64,000 nt of DNA from CAZFOB01 sp964520325 (lineage in GTDB: Bacteria > Actinomycetota > JAICYB01), in contig CAZFOB010000001.1 in NCBI GenBank assembly GCA_964520325.1, forward strand, positions 254,568-318,567. Reading direction: 5' to 3'. This document shows positions 35,498 to 44,858 of this stretch, piece after piece (the stretch's first letter is position 1; each line of letters starts with the position of its first letter). A program made the translations under genes and the position numbers. A model generated the notes under the pieces. The model was given only the letters and a program-made list of their open reading frames with translations. It did not search any database and had not been told where the DNA came from.

Positions 35498-36328
35498 ATG
35501 ACGAAGACAACGATCACGCCGCGTCGAGGCGTATTCCACCTCGACCTCGGTGAGCTCTGGCGCTACCGCGAACTCGGCTTCTTCTTCGTCTGGCGCGACA
35601 TCAAGGTCCGCTACAAGCAGACGGTGATCGGTGCGGCCTGGGCGATCATCCAGCCCATCGTCCTTATGGTGGTGTTCACCGTGGTCTTCGGCAAGGGCGG
35701 CCGTCTCTCCCCGCCCGACGGGGTGCCGGCGCCGGTCTGGTTCTTCAGTGCGCTCGTGATCTGGTCGTACTTCGCGCAGGCATTGCAGGTCTCGACGGGG
35801 AGCATCCTTTCGAGCCAGCAAGTGATCACCAGGATCTACTTCCCGCGGCTGATCCTCCCGCTGGCGGGCACGCTGCCCGGCCTCATCGATTTCGCCATGG
35901 CGTTCCTCGTGATGATCGGGCTGATGGTCGGCTACGGTCAGGCGTTCTCGACGAACCTGTTCATCCTCCCGTTGCTCGTGATCGTCGTCCAACTGACGGC
36001 GTTCGGTGCCGGTATGTGGTTGTCGGCCACCAACGCGCTCTATCGCGACATACGGGAGTCGACGCCCTTCCTCATCCAGGTCCTGATGTTCATGTCTGTG
36101 ATCTTCCCCTCCAAGCGCATCGCCGAGGGGACGTCGGCGAATCTCGCATGGCTGTTCGGGCTCAACCCCATGGCGTGGGTCGTCGAAGCCTCACGTTGGG
36201 CGATCACCGGTTACGGCACCTTCCCCACCAAGCTGATGGTTCCCGGCCTCGTCGTGACATTCCTGCTTCTGATCTCCGGCCTCGTCTACTTCCGCCGGAT
36301 CGAAGACGTCATCGTGGACGTCGTCTAA
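35498..36328 (+). CDS. ABC-2 type permease for surface polysaccharide export (Wzm/TagG-like)
   Basis: A 276-residue membrane protein with about six helices. The start (ELGFFFVWRDIKVRYKQTVIGAAWAIIQP) is the hallmark of Wzm/TagG permeases. It lies 2 bp upstream of the Wzt-like ATPase. The pair exports a lipid-linked polysaccharide across the cytoplasmic membrane. A new transcription unit probably starts in the 104-bp gap before it. Confidence 0.93.
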   Translation: MTKTTITPRRGVFHLDLGELWRYRELGFFFVWRDIKVRYKQTVIGAAWAIIQPIVLMVVFTVVFGKGGRLSPPDGVPAPVWFFSALVIWSYFAQALQVSTGSILSSQQVITRIYFPRLILPLAGTLPGLIDFAMAFLVMIGLMVGYGQAFSTNLFILPLLVIVVQLTAFGAGMWLSATNALYRDIRESTPFLIQVLMFMSVIFPSKRIAEGTSANLAWLFGLNPMAWVVEASRWAITGYGTFPTKLMVPGLVVTFLLLISGLVYFRRIEDVIVDVV

Positions 36329-36330
36329 GG

Positions 36331-37635
36331 ATGGCCGAGTCGATGTCCGACGACCTGGCGATCCGCGTCGAAGGGTTGTCGAAGCGCTACCGCCTGGGCG
36401 CGCGCCAGCCGTACAAACGCATCGGCGACTTGCTGCTGAAGCCGTTCCGGAAGCGAACGCGCAGCCAGCGCAACCCGTTCCTGTGGGCACTCAAGGACGT
36501 CTCGTTCTCGGTCAAGCGTGGCGAGATGCTCGGCGTGATCGGGAGCAACGGCGCCGGCAAGACGACGCTGCTCCGCGTCCTGTCGAAGATCACCCTCCCG
36601 ACCACGGGAAAAGCCGAGATCTGGGGGCGCGTCGGTACGCTTCTCGAGGTCGGCACCGGTTTTCATCCCGAACTGACGGGTCGCGAGAACGTGTTTCTCA
36701 ACGGCGCGATCCTCGGCATGAGTCGCAAAGAGACCGCGAGCAAGTACGACGAGATCGTGACGTTCGCGGCGATCGAAGAGTTCATGGACACACCCGTGAA
36801 GCATTACTCGAGCGGGATGCGCGTCCGGCTGGCGTTCTCGGTGGCGGCGCACCTCGAACCGGAGATCCTCTTCATCGACGAAGTGCTCGCGGTCGGCGAC
36901 GCGGCCTTCCAGCAGAAATGCCTCGGCAAGATGGAAGAGGTGGCCGGCAGTGGGCGCACCCTCTTCTTCGTGAGCCACAACATGGGGATGATCACCGGCT
37001 TGTGCTCGCGCGCGCTATGGATGGAGCACGGGTCGATCCGCATGGACGGTGATCCGCAGGAGGTCGTCGAGGCGTATCTGTCCGAAGGACACTCGAGCGA
37101 CGGGCGCTGGACGCACCCCGACGGACTCGATTGCGGAAAGCAGATGCGCCTGCACTCGGTCGAGGTCATCTCCGGTGACGGCAAGGTTGGCGCAGCCGTT
37201 CCATTCGAGGAGCCGATCCGCATCCGGATCGACCATGAGGTCAACGAGGCGGTGAGCGGAGTGGCTGTGGTCATCAGGCTGACCGACGTAACGGGCACCG
37301 TGATCCTGGTGACGCAGGACGTCGACACCGATCCGTCGCGTGCGAGCTGGGAGCCGGGGCGGTATCGCTACACCTGTGAGATCCCCGGCGCGCTCCTGCG
37401 TCCGGGACGCTACTTCGTGAGCGCTCAGGCGAAGCTTCGCCGCGGGCTCAAGCTCGACGAGCACGAGAATTGTCTGAGCTTCGAGATCATGCCGATCCGA
37501 TTCACCATCCAGGCCAGAAGGCCCGGCGTCATCACACCGATCCTGCCCTGGACGTTGGAGTCCGATGCTCTCGAGGGGATCCCCGGCGAGGGGATCCCCG
37601 AGCAACGAGTCCCCGGGGAGGCGCGCGCGCAGTGA
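36331..37635 (+). CDS. Polysaccharide ABC transporter ATPase with C-terminal recognition domain (Wzt-like)
   Basis: A 434-residue protein. The ATPase (about 1-250) has Walker A GSNGAGKTT, the typical GTGFHPELTGRENVFLNG, signature YSSGMRVRLAF and Walker B ILFIDEVLAVGD. A C-terminal beta-sandwich (about 280-400) resembles the Wzt domain that recognises the cap on the finished polymer. The tail has a short degenerate repeat (GIPGEGIPEQRVPGE). The ATG at 36331 is used; an ATG 12 bp later is possible. It overlaps the next gene (GTGA). Confidence 0.93.
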   Translation: MAESMSDDLAIRVEGLSKRYRLGARQPYKRIGDLLLKPFRKRTRSQRNPFLWALKDVSFSVKRGEMLGVIGSNGAGKTTLLRVLSKITLPTTGKAEIWGRVGTLLEVGTGFHPELTGRENVFLNGAILGMSRKETASKYDEIVTFAAIEEFMDTPVKHYSSGMRVRLAFSVAAHLEPEILFIDEVLAVGDAAFQQKCLGKMEEVAGSGRTLFFVSHNMGMITGLCSRALWMEHGSIRMDGDPQEVVEAYLSEGHSSDGRWTHPDGLDCGKQMRLHSVEVISGDGKVGAAVPFEEPIRIRIDHEVNEAVSGVAVVIRLTDVTGTVILVTQDVDTDPSRASWEPGRYRYTCEIPGALLRPGRYFVSAQAKLRRGLKLDEHENCLSFEIMPIRFTIQARRPGVITPILPWTLESDALEGIPGEGIPEQRVPGEARAQ

Positions 37636-38309
37636 TCGTCATCACCGGACCGGGACGCAGCGGCACGTCCTTCATGGCCACCCTGTATCAGAACCTCGGC
37701 TTCGATCCCGGCGGCGCCTGGAACGACAGCATCCGTGCGGGACTCGAAGAGAGAACCGTGGTCAAGATGAACACGATGCTCGCCGAGGAGCTGCTGGCAC
37801 CCCTCGGTCCCCCGCCCCGCCAGCCACTCGGAGCACAACGCTGGGACCTCGTCGACAAGCTCGCGGAGCGGCACGGCAAGAAGCTGCGCAAGCTCGCTCT
37901 CGAGCGCGAGGTGGTCAAGGATCCTCGTTTCTGCTGGACGCTTCGCGTCTGGGTCGCGGCCGGCGCGCCGATCGAGCACATCGTGCTCACGTTCCGCAAG
38001 GTCGAGGACGTCATCGGAAGTGCGGCCCACGCGGGGATGCGCAAACCCACCGATGCGGTACCTGCCGAGCAGCTGAACCAGGCCCGCAGCACCGTGATCT
38101 ACCGGATGGGATCGGTGATCACGGCCGCGGGCGAATCCGGCATCCCCCACTCGCTGCTCTGGTTCCCTGACTACCTGAAAGATCCCGAAGGGCTCTACAG
38201 CTCACTCGGCTTCCCGCGTCCGATCTCCTATGACGCCTTCCTCGACGGGTTCAACCGGACCGTGAAACCCGGGGACGTGAACTTCGGGATGGAGCAACCA
38301 CAGACGTGA
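37632..38309 (+). CDS. Sulfotransferase-like P-loop protein
   Basis: A 225-residue protein with the PAPS-binding loop ITGPGRSGTSFMATLY at the N-terminus and VVKDPRFCWTLRVWV in the middle, the 3'-phosphate-binding region. Both ends overlap neighbours by four bases. It may sulfate the exported glycan; the acceptor is not known. Confidence 0.75.
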   Translation: MIVITGPGRSGTSFMATLYQNLGFDPGGAWNDSIRAGLEERTVVKMNTMLAEELLAPLGPPPRQPLGAQRWDLVDKLAERHGKKLRKLALEREVVKDPRFCWTLRVWVAAGAPIEHIVLTFRKVEDVIGSAAHAGMRKPTDAVPAEQLNQARSTVIYRMGSVITAAGESGIPHSLLWFPDYLKDPEGLYSSLGFPRPISYDAFLDGFNRTVKPGDVNFGMEQPQT

Positions 38310-39058
38310 GCCGCGTCCTCGTCCTCACGGGGATGCACAGAAGCGGCACTTCCCTTGTCGCGAATTATCTGCAGAAGTGCGGCCTCGACATGGGCGATGA
38401 GCTCCTTCCTGCTGATGTCGGCAATCCTCTCGGCTACTACGAGGACGTGCTCATCCACGACCTGCACCGCGAACTGTTGTGGAAAGCAGGGATCGAGGAC
38501 GCGTTCACCGTCACCGACTCCGACGTGCCTGTTCCCATTGATCCGGTGTTCCGCGAACGTGCACAACAGATCGCGTCGCGACGAGAGCACAAGGTGCAAT
38601 GGGGTTGGAAAGAGCCACGCACGGCACTCTTCCTCGACCTGTGGGCCGACGTGCTACCAGACGCGACGTTCTTGTTCGTGTTCCGACGCCCTTTGGCGGT
38701 ACTCGACTCCCTGCTTCGGCGCGCCGCCAACGCATCGGTTACCGACCGTCCTGATCTCGCGCTCGTGATGTGGCGCATCTACAACACCGAGATGATCCGC
38801 TTCTTCGAACAGCACCCGGACAGGTGCGTGTGGTGGGAGACCGAGGCGTTCACGCAGGACTCCGACGCGCTCACCGGCGTCCTTCGACAACGTTTCGACT
38901 TCGAGCTCGCGACTCGTCCCGTGAAGGACGTGCTCGTCAACGAGGCCTACCACCGCAGCGTCCGCATGCGGGCGAAGGTGCTCGCGTCACGCAACCGCGA
39001 AGAGGCCAAAGCATGCGAAGCGTTGTATGAACGGCTCCGCACGATGGCGGGCGCATGA
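38306..39058 (+). CDS. Sulfotransferase family protein
   Basis: A 250-residue P-loop protein starting MSRVLVLTGMHRSGTSLVA, with WGWKEPRTALFLDLWADV and FLFVFRRPLAVLDSLLRR, the standard PAPS-binding pieces of glycan sulfotransferases. The C-terminal half shares the frame of tetratricopeptide/GT-linked sulfotransferases found in polysaccharide clusters. It is coupled at both ends. Confidence 0.82.
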   Translation: MSRVLVLTGMHRSGTSLVANYLQKCGLDMGDELLPADVGNPLGYYEDVLIHDLHRELLWKAGIEDAFTVTDSDVPVPIDPVFRERAQQIASRREHKVQWGWKEPRTALFLDLWADVLPDATFLFVFRRPLAVLDSLLRRAANASVTDRPDLALVMWRIYNTEMIRFFEQHPDRCVWWETEAFTQDSDALTGVLRQRFDFELATRPVKDVLVNEAYHRSVRMRAKVLASRNREEAKACEALYERLRTMAGA

Positions 39059-40104
39059 CGAGTGTCGCGATCGCTCTCGCGACGTACAACGGCGAGCGCT
39101 ATCTGTCCGAGCTGCTCGAGAGCCTGGCTTCACAGGAACACCTGCCATGTGAGCTCGTGGTCTGTGACGACCGTTCGTCCGACGACACGGTTGCACTGTT
39201 GCGGGAGTTCTCCGATCGAGCGCCCTTCCCGGTGCGCGTCGAGGTCAACGAGCGCAACCTCGGAGCAACGAAGAACTTCGAGCAAGCGATCGCGCTCTGC
39301 GACGCCGACCTGATCGCGTTGTGCGACCAGGATGACATCTGGCTGCCGAAGAAGCTGCTGCGCGCCGTCGAGACCTTCGACCAGCATCCCGCGATCGGCT
39401 ACACGTTCAGCGACGCCCAGCTCATGGACGAACGGCCGCACGCGGTCGACAAGCGCCTGTGGGACGCCGTTGGGTTCTTCCCGGCCCGTCGCGCGGCCGC
39501 GTCCGAAGGGCGACTCCTGCCGATGCTCGCCGTCTATACCTTCGTCACCGGCTCGACGATGGTCTTTCGCTCGGACCTTCGGGACTTCGTCCTGCCGATC
39601 CCTCACGGCTGGATCCACGATGCGTGGATCGCGCTCTTGTCATCGTGCGTGCGTCCATACGCGATGCTGGACGAGCCCCTGATGCGTTACCGCATCCACG
39701 AGGAGCAGGAGATCGGGGTTCCGGCAACGGTGATGCCCGACGACCGAGGTTGGAGCAAGTGGAAGGTAAGGTTCACGCAAGCGCCGGAGAAGGTCAATCT
39801 GAGAAAGGCCGACCTGCACCGGCAGCGCCGCCGGACGCAGTCGATGCTCTACGACGAGGCGGTTGAGCGGATCAACGCCGGCGCCTCGAACTACATCGCC
39901 ACCCGGGGCGGTGCAAGCCTTCAACCCTTGGCCGAGGAAGCTGTGGCCGACCTCTGCCATCGGGCCATCCATCTGCGCGTACGGGGGTTCCTTCCCGACG
40001 GCAGATTGCGCCGGATCGGCGTCATCGCCAAAGAATTGCGCTCGGGGAGGTACGGTCGATACTCAGCAGGCGTGCTGAGCGCCCTGCAAGACTTCGTTTC
40101 GTGA
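39055..40104 (+). CDS. Glycosyltransferase family 2
   Basis: A 349-residue GT-A enzyme. SVAIALATYNGERYLSELL begins the fold; VVCDDRSSDDT and ALCDQDDIWLP hold the nucleotide-sugar and metal-binding Asp residues. It resembles rhamnosyltransferases such as RgpB-like proteins. It is the only glycosyltransferase in this cluster, so most sugars must be added by enzymes encoded elsewhere. Confidence 0.92.
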   Translation: MTSVAIALATYNGERYLSELLESLASQEHLPCELVVCDDRSSDDTVALLREFSDRAPFPVRVEVNERNLGATKNFEQAIALCDADLIALCDQDDIWLPKKLLRAVETFDQHPAIGYTFSDAQLMDERPHAVDKRLWDAVGFFPARRAAASEGRLLPMLAVYTFVTGSTMVFRSDLRDFVLPIPHGWIHDAWIALLSSCVRPYAMLDEPLMRYRIHEEQEIGVPATVMPDDRGWSKWKVRFTQAPEKVNLRKADLHRQRRRTQSMLYDEAVERINAGASNYIATRGGASLQPLAEEAVADLCHRAIHLRVRGFLPDGRLRRIGVIAKELRSGRYGRYSAGVLSALQDFVS

Positions 40105-40117
40105 AAGGCACTGCAAG

Positions 40118-41062
40118 ATGACGATCGAACCGCTCGTCCACGTCGGCTACCACAAGACGGCATCGACCTGGCTCCAGCGCAGGATCTTCTCAGATGAAAG
40201 CCTCGGCTACCTCGAGGTGCGTCCGCGGACGATCATCGACCAGGCCTTCATCGTCTGCAATCCGTTCCGGTTCGACCCGTTGGATGCTTCGGCGTTTTAC
40301 GCCGAATGGGAGTCGGAGGCCGAAGCCAAGGGGTCGACGCTCGTCATCTCACATGAGCGTCTGAGCGGGCAACCGCAGATGGGCTACATCGACTCGCGGC
40401 CGATCGCCGACCGCATCAAGGCGACATACCCCAACGCCAAGATCCTCGTCGTGATCCGCGAACAGCGCGACATGATGTTGTCGATCTATAAGCAGCACAT
40501 CATGCGCTTCGGCAAGAACACGTTCGACCACATGTGGCGCGCGCGTACGATCCGCGAGAAGCGACGTCCGGGGCCGACCTACGACATGTACGAGTACCAC
40601 CTGATGGTCGGCTACTACATGAAGCTATTCGGAGCCGACCGCGTGCTCGTGCTTCCGTTCGAGATGCTCAAACACGACGCGGTGGGGTTCGTCGGACAGA
40701 TCCAGAAGTTCGCCGGCCTTCCGGCTCCGGCCGAGGTTCCGACGAGCCGCGACAACGTCGCGCTCGCTGCAGCGGCCGTGACGATCGTCCGGTATGTCAA
40801 CATCCTGTTCCGCATGATCGGCATCGGCACCGTCTTCGCCGGACCGATCGCCGATAAGCGCAGCCGCCGGGTGCGGCTCGGCATCATCCGCGCACTCGGT
40901 CCGACGCTTCCGAAGAAATGGTCGAAGCGGATCGAGGATCGCTGGCGCAACACAGCCCTCGAGATCGCCGCGGGACGGTTCGCCGCGAGCAATCGCGTCC
41001 TCGAAGAGATCACTGGGCTCGATCTCGGTCAGTACGGCTACGATCTGCCTGAGAGATCGTGA
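40118..41062 (+). CDS. Sulfotransferase domain protein
   Basis: A 314-residue protein with an N-terminal HVGYHKTASTWLQRRIF (5'-PSB loop) and ILVVIREQRDMMLSIYKQ (3'-PB motif), followed by YYMKLFGADRVLVLPFE. A short hydrophobic segment near residue 225-245 may touch the membrane. It is third of the sulfotransferase-like genes in this run and overlaps the phosphotransferase start. Confidence 0.85.
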   Translation: MTIEPLVHVGYHKTASTWLQRRIFSDESLGYLEVRPRTIIDQAFIVCNPFRFDPLDASAFYAEWESEAEAKGSTLVISHERLSGQPQMGYIDSRPIADRIKATYPNAKILVVIREQRDMMLSIYKQHIMRFGKNTFDHMWRARTIREKRRPGPTYDMYEYHLMVGYYMKLFGADRVLVLPFEMLKHDAVGFVGQIQKFAGLPAPAEVPTSRDNVALAAAAVTIVRYVNILFRMIGIGTVFAGPIADKRSRRVRLGIIRALGPTLPKKWSKRIEDRWRNTALEIAAGRFAASNRVLEEITGLDLGQYGYDLPERS

Positions 41063-42102
41063 GCGTGAGCGAGGAAGCACCTGCAGGCATCTCCGTCGAG
41101 CCGGTGACGGAGTGGATGGCGGAGCACGTCGAAGGCCTCGCGGGCCCACTGAGCTTCACGCGGCTCAAGGGCGGGCACTCGAACCTCACATACAGGATCG
41201 ACGATGCCGCCGGGAACACCTTCGTGCTCCGGCGTCCACCGCTCGGTGAGCTGCTTCCCACCGCACACGATATGACCCGCGAGTGGCGCTTCATCTCTGC
41301 GTTTCACCCGACTCCGGTTCCGGTTCCGGTTCCGTTCGCGTACTGCGCCGACACAGAGGTCACGGGTGCATCGTTCTACGTGATGGCATTCGTCGATGGC
41401 CACGTGATGCACGATGCGACCGTTTCCGCAGAGCACTACACGCCGGAGAGCCGGCGCTGCGCCGGTGAATCGTTCATCGACGTACTCGCCGACATGCACG
41501 CTGAAGATCCCGACGACATCGGGGTCGGTAACATCGCACGCAAAGAGGGATACATCCCCCGCCAGCTCAAGCGGTGGTACTCGCAATGGAACGCCTCGAA
41601 GACACGCGAGCTTGTAGACGTCGACGACGTACATGACGCCCTGCTCACACAGGTGCCCGAGCAGGGGCCCGCGCGTGTCGTGCACGGCGATTACCGCCTC
41701 GGCAACTGCATCACTTCCCCCATCGAGAAAGGGGCAACGATCGCAGCTGTCCTCGATTGGGAGATCGCGACACTCGGCGATCCGCTGGCCGACGTCGGAT
41801 ACGTCCTGCACCAATGGCCCGAGCACGGCGAGGAGGGGCTCGCGCACCGGATGTCGCCCACCACCACAGAAGGATTCCCCACACGCGCCGAACTGCTCGA
41901 GCGTTACGCGGAGCGTTCGGGACGCGACCTGAGCAACGTCGACTACTACGTCGCGTTCTCGCACTGGAAGACCGCGTGCATCGTCGAGGGCGTCTACGCG
42001 CGGTATCTCCACGGCGCACTCGACACGTCAGGGATCAACCTCGACGCCTTCAAGGTGAGCGTCGAGATGGCAGCCAGACGCGCCGCCGAATCGCTCGGAT
42101 GA
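41059..42102 (+). CDS. Phosphotransferase family protein (APH/ACAD10-11-like kinase)
   Basis: A 347-residue protein-kinase-like fold enzyme. LKGGHSNLTYRID is the nucleotide-binding start, VHGDYRLGNCI the catalytic loop and AVLDWEIATLGDPLADVG the metal-binding loop. This subgroup often lies near acyl-CoA genes and phosphorylates hydroxyacyl-CoAs in some organisms; the hotdog and hydrolase genes downstream would fit. A GGTTCC-type hexamer repeat encodes PVPVPVP near residue 80. Substrate unproven. Confidence 0.83.
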   Translation: MSVSEEAPAGISVEPVTEWMAEHVEGLAGPLSFTRLKGGHSNLTYRIDDAAGNTFVLRRPPLGELLPTAHDMTREWRFISAFHPTPVPVPVPFAYCADTEVTGASFYVMAFVDGHVMHDATVSAEHYTPESRRCAGESFIDVLADMHAEDPDDIGVGNIARKEGYIPRQLKRWYSQWNASKTRELVDVDDVHDALLTQVPEQGPARVVHGDYRLGNCITSPIEKGATIAAVLDWEIATLGDPLADVGYVLHQWPEHGEEGLAHRMSPTTTEGFPTRAELLERYAERSGRDLSNVDYYVAFSHWKTACIVEGVYARYLHGALDTSGINLDAFKVSVEMAARRAAESLG

Positions 42103-42902
42103 TCCCCGGAATCATCCGGTGGACGACCGGAACGTGCTCATCCGGCGGCGAGGACATCTGCTACGAAGTCTCGGGAAGTGGTCCCGAGTCCGTCGTCCTC
42201 GGGCACGGTCTCGGCGGTAACCACGCGGTGTGGTTCCAACAGGTGCCGGTGTTCGCCGAGCACTTCCGCGTCGTCACGTGGGACCAACGAGGATTCGGGA
42301 AGTCGTCCAACCGGGCCGGCGCCGCGGGTCCGCCCACCGCCGTGGCCGACCTGCACGCGCTGCTCGACCACCTGAGCATCGAACGCGCGCATCTCGTCGG
42401 GCAGTCGATGGGCGGGTGGTGCGTCGTCGGTTTCGTCCTCCGTTCTCCCGATCGCGTTCGATCACTCGTCGTGGCCGACAGCACGGGAGGCATAGTGAAC
42501 GACGAGATCGTGCGCGCATTGACTTCGGCGGAGCGGCGTCCGGTCCGAGACGGCGTGCTCGGCTCCCATCCGGCGGTCGGTGACGGTCTTGCACCGGACA
42601 AGGCGTTCCTCTACCAGCAGATCGGCAGTTTCCGCGGCAACGTCGCCGACGCCGACATGATCGCGGCTTTACTTTCCACGAGATACCCACTCGAAGACAT
42701 CGCCGAGCTGGACGTCCCGGCGCTGTGCGTGGTCGGATCCGCCGACGACCTCATCCCACCGGCGGCGGTACGGGAAGTCGCATCGCTTCTCGGTGCGGAG
42801 TTCCGTGAGATCGCCGATGCCGGCCACTCCCCGTACTTCGAACAGCCGGAGGCCTGGAACAACGTGGTGCTCGACTTCCTGACCTCTCTGCCGCGGGAGT
42901 AG
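42099..42902 (+). CDS. Alpha/beta-hydrolase
   Basis: A 267-residue hydrolase: oxyanion region LGHGLGGNHAVW, WDQRGFGKS, nucleophile elbow VGQSMGGW, acid in VGSADDLIPP and His in DAGHSPYFEQPEAW. All are typical of the 3-oxoadipate enol-lactonase/epoxide hydrolase group. The ATG overlaps the phosphotransferase stop. Confidence 0.88.
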   Translation: MIPGIIRWTTGTCSSGGEDICYEVSGSGPESVVLGHGLGGNHAVWFQQVPVFAEHFRVVTWDQRGFGKSSNRAGAAGPPTAVADLHALLDHLSIERAHLVGQSMGGWCVVGFVLRSPDRVRSLVVADSTGGIVNDEIVRALTSAERRPVRDGVLGSHPAVGDGLAPDKAFLYQQIGSFRGNVADADMIAALLSTRYPLEDIAELDVPALCVVGSADDLIPPAAVREVASLLGAEFREIADAGHSPYFEQPEAWNNVVLDFLTSLPRE

Positions 42903-42937
42903 CATCGGTCGTCCATCCGCGAAAGAAGGGGAGGCGC

Positions 42938-43822
42938 ATGGCTCGTATCGCGCACGACGAGATCACGATCACAGACGGACTGATCGCCGGCCCGTTACGA
43001 GCCTCCGTGAACCAAGCTCAAGGGGTGGCCGGCAGCATCCACAACGATGCCGTTGCGTCGAAGCTCGGCTTCCGTGGTGGCACCGTCGCCGGTTCGATCC
43101 ATCTCGAGCTCTTCCCGCCGCTTCTGCTCGAAGCCTTCGGCCCCCGCTGGTTCGAGCGCGGGTCGCTCTCTATCAATTTCCGAAATCCGACGACCGATCG
43201 CGAGTCCGTACGCGCAACGCTCGAACAACCGCCGCTCAAGGCAGCCGACGCACAGGTCGAAGCCGGGATCCTGACTGCCGACGACCTCCTCGTCGGCGAG
43301 GGCACCGCCGCGGTGGGAGAACCGTCGACCCCGAGCGCGCTGCTGGCACTCGACCTCACGCGCTTCGAACCCGGCGAACTCAAGATCCTCGACGGCATCA
43401 ACGCCGGTGACGAGATCCCGGCGGCCGACGTGGAGATGCCGCTCGAAGCGCAAACGTCCCGGCTCGACGTCATCACCGAGCCGCTCGACTGGTACTCGGA
43501 CACCTCGCCGTGGGGCGGGCTCATCGCGTCGCCGGCAACGATCGTCCAGTTCCTCTACGCCCACCCCGCGCGCTTCGTCGGCCGCAACGCCGGACGCGCC
43601 GTCGGTCTGTTCGGTGCGATCGAGGTCCGTCATGTGAACGGCCCGCTCATCCTCGACGAGACCTACTCGGTCGGCGGCAACGTCGTGGCGGTCGGTACAA
43701 GCCCGAAGACCGAGTACGTGTGGTTCGAGAGCTTCGCGGATTCGTCCGACGGCACCCGGGTCGCGGAGATGCGGATGCAGCTTCGTTGGATGAAGGCGTC
43801 CTCGCCCCTCTACACCGGGTAG
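42938..43822 (+). CDS. Hotdog-fold protein (MaoC/thioesterase-like)
   Basis: A 294-residue protein that appears to contain two hotdog units: an N-terminal one with ASKLGFRGGTVAGSIHLELFPP (MaoC-like hydratase loop) and a C-terminal one with GRAVGLFGAIEVRHVNGPL. GAAAGAAGGGGAGG-type purine-rich sequence precedes the ATG. Hydration or thioester hydrolysis of an acyl-CoA is likely; which one cannot be told. Confidence 0.62.
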   Translation: MARIAHDEITITDGLIAGPLRASVNQAQGVAGSIHNDAVASKLGFRGGTVAGSIHLELFPPLLLEAFGPRWFERGSLSINFRNPTTDRESVRATLEQPPLKAADAQVEAGILTADDLLVGEGTAAVGEPSTPSALLALDLTRFEPGELKILDGINAGDEIPAADVEMPLEAQTSRLDVITEPLDWYSDTSPWGGLIASPATIVQFLYAHPARFVGRNAGRAVGLFGAIEVRHVNGPLILDETYSVGGNVVAVGTSPKTEYVWFESFADSSDGTRVAEMRMQLRWMKASSPLYTG

Positions 43823-43829
43823 CCACTGC

Positions 43830-44795
43830 GTGAACCCCCGGATCCCAACTGAAGAGGAAGTGCTCTCGTACTTCGACGTCCTTTCGAACTGGGGGCGCTG
43901 GGGCGACGACGACCAGCTCGGCACGCTCAACCTGATCACTGCGGAGAAACGGATAGCGGCAACGGAGCTCGTACGCGTCGGCTCAACCATTTCTCTTGCA
44001 TGGGACATCGGCGGCTCGCCGGTGGCCGATCAGCCTTTCCCGCCGCAGAGGTTCATGATCGGTACAGGTCAGGGACTGGCCGACGAGCACCGCGTCATCG
44101 CAACAGGGAGAGCCGGTCACCGGTCGGCCGGCGCAGCCGAACACCTCGGACTCGTGTACCACGGACACACCGTCACCCACATCGATGGTCTCTCCCACAT
44201 CTTCTGGGATGGGAAGATGTACAATGGCAAGCCCGCCGAGCTCGTCACGGCTTCGTTCGGCGCGACTCACCACGCGATAACGGCGCTCAAGGACGGCATC
44301 GTCACGCGCGGCGTGCTTCTCGATGTTGCCGCAACGCGCGGCGTCGACTGGTTCGAACCGGGCGACGCCGTCTTCCCGGAGGATCTCGACGCGGCCGAAG
44401 TTCATGAAGGCGTGACGGTGAGCGAAGGTGATGTGCTCATCATGCGCACCGGATACGGCAGGAAGGTGCGCGACAAGGGCCCGGACAACGTCGGTCGCGA
44501 CGGACGCGCGGGCTGGCACGCGGCGTGTCTGCCGTGGTTGTCCGAGCGCGGTGTTGCCGCCATCGCCTGCGACACCGCACAGGACGCCATCCCGTCCGGC
44601 TATGAGAGCTTCCGCAATCCCATCCACGAGGTCGGCATCGTCGCGATGGGTTTGTGGCTGATCGACAATTGCGACCTCGAAGCGCTGGCGTCGACCTGCG
44701 ATACCTCCGGACGCTGGGAGTTCCTGTTCACGCTCGCACCCCTGCGATGGGTGGGAGCGACCGGGAGCCCGGCGAATCCGATCGCAACGTTCTGA
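43830..44795 (+). CDS. Cyclase family protein (kynurenine formamidase-like fold)
   Basis: A 321-residue metal-dependent hydrolase fold. The family motif HxGTHxD appears as HGHTVTHIDGLSH, and GDVLIMRTGYGRK and ACLPWLSERGVAAIACD are typical. Substrates in the family range from formylkynurenine to polyketide-like or isatin rings. It starts 8 bp after the hotdog gene and ends the run of closely packed genes that begins at 35.5 kb. Confidence 0.86.
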   Translation: MNPRIPTEEEVLSYFDVLSNWGRWGDDDQLGTLNLITAEKRIAATELVRVGSTISLAWDIGGSPVADQPFPPQRFMIGTGQGLADEHRVIATGRAGHRSAGAAEHLGLVYHGHTVTHIDGLSHIFWDGKMYNGKPAELVTASFGATHHAITALKDGIVTRGVLLDVAATRGVDWFEPGDAVFPEDLDAAEVHEGVTVSEGDVLIMRTGYGRKVRDKGPDNVGRDGRAGWHAACLPWLSERGVAAIACDTAQDAIPSGYESFRNPIHEVGIVAMGLWLIDNCDLEALASTCDTSGRWEFLFTLAPLRWVGATGSPANPIATF

Positions 44796-44858
44796 CGCGA
44801 AGCACAGGGGCCTGCCGTTCTCATCGACTTCTCATCTGTGCAGGCCTACGGTGGTGTC

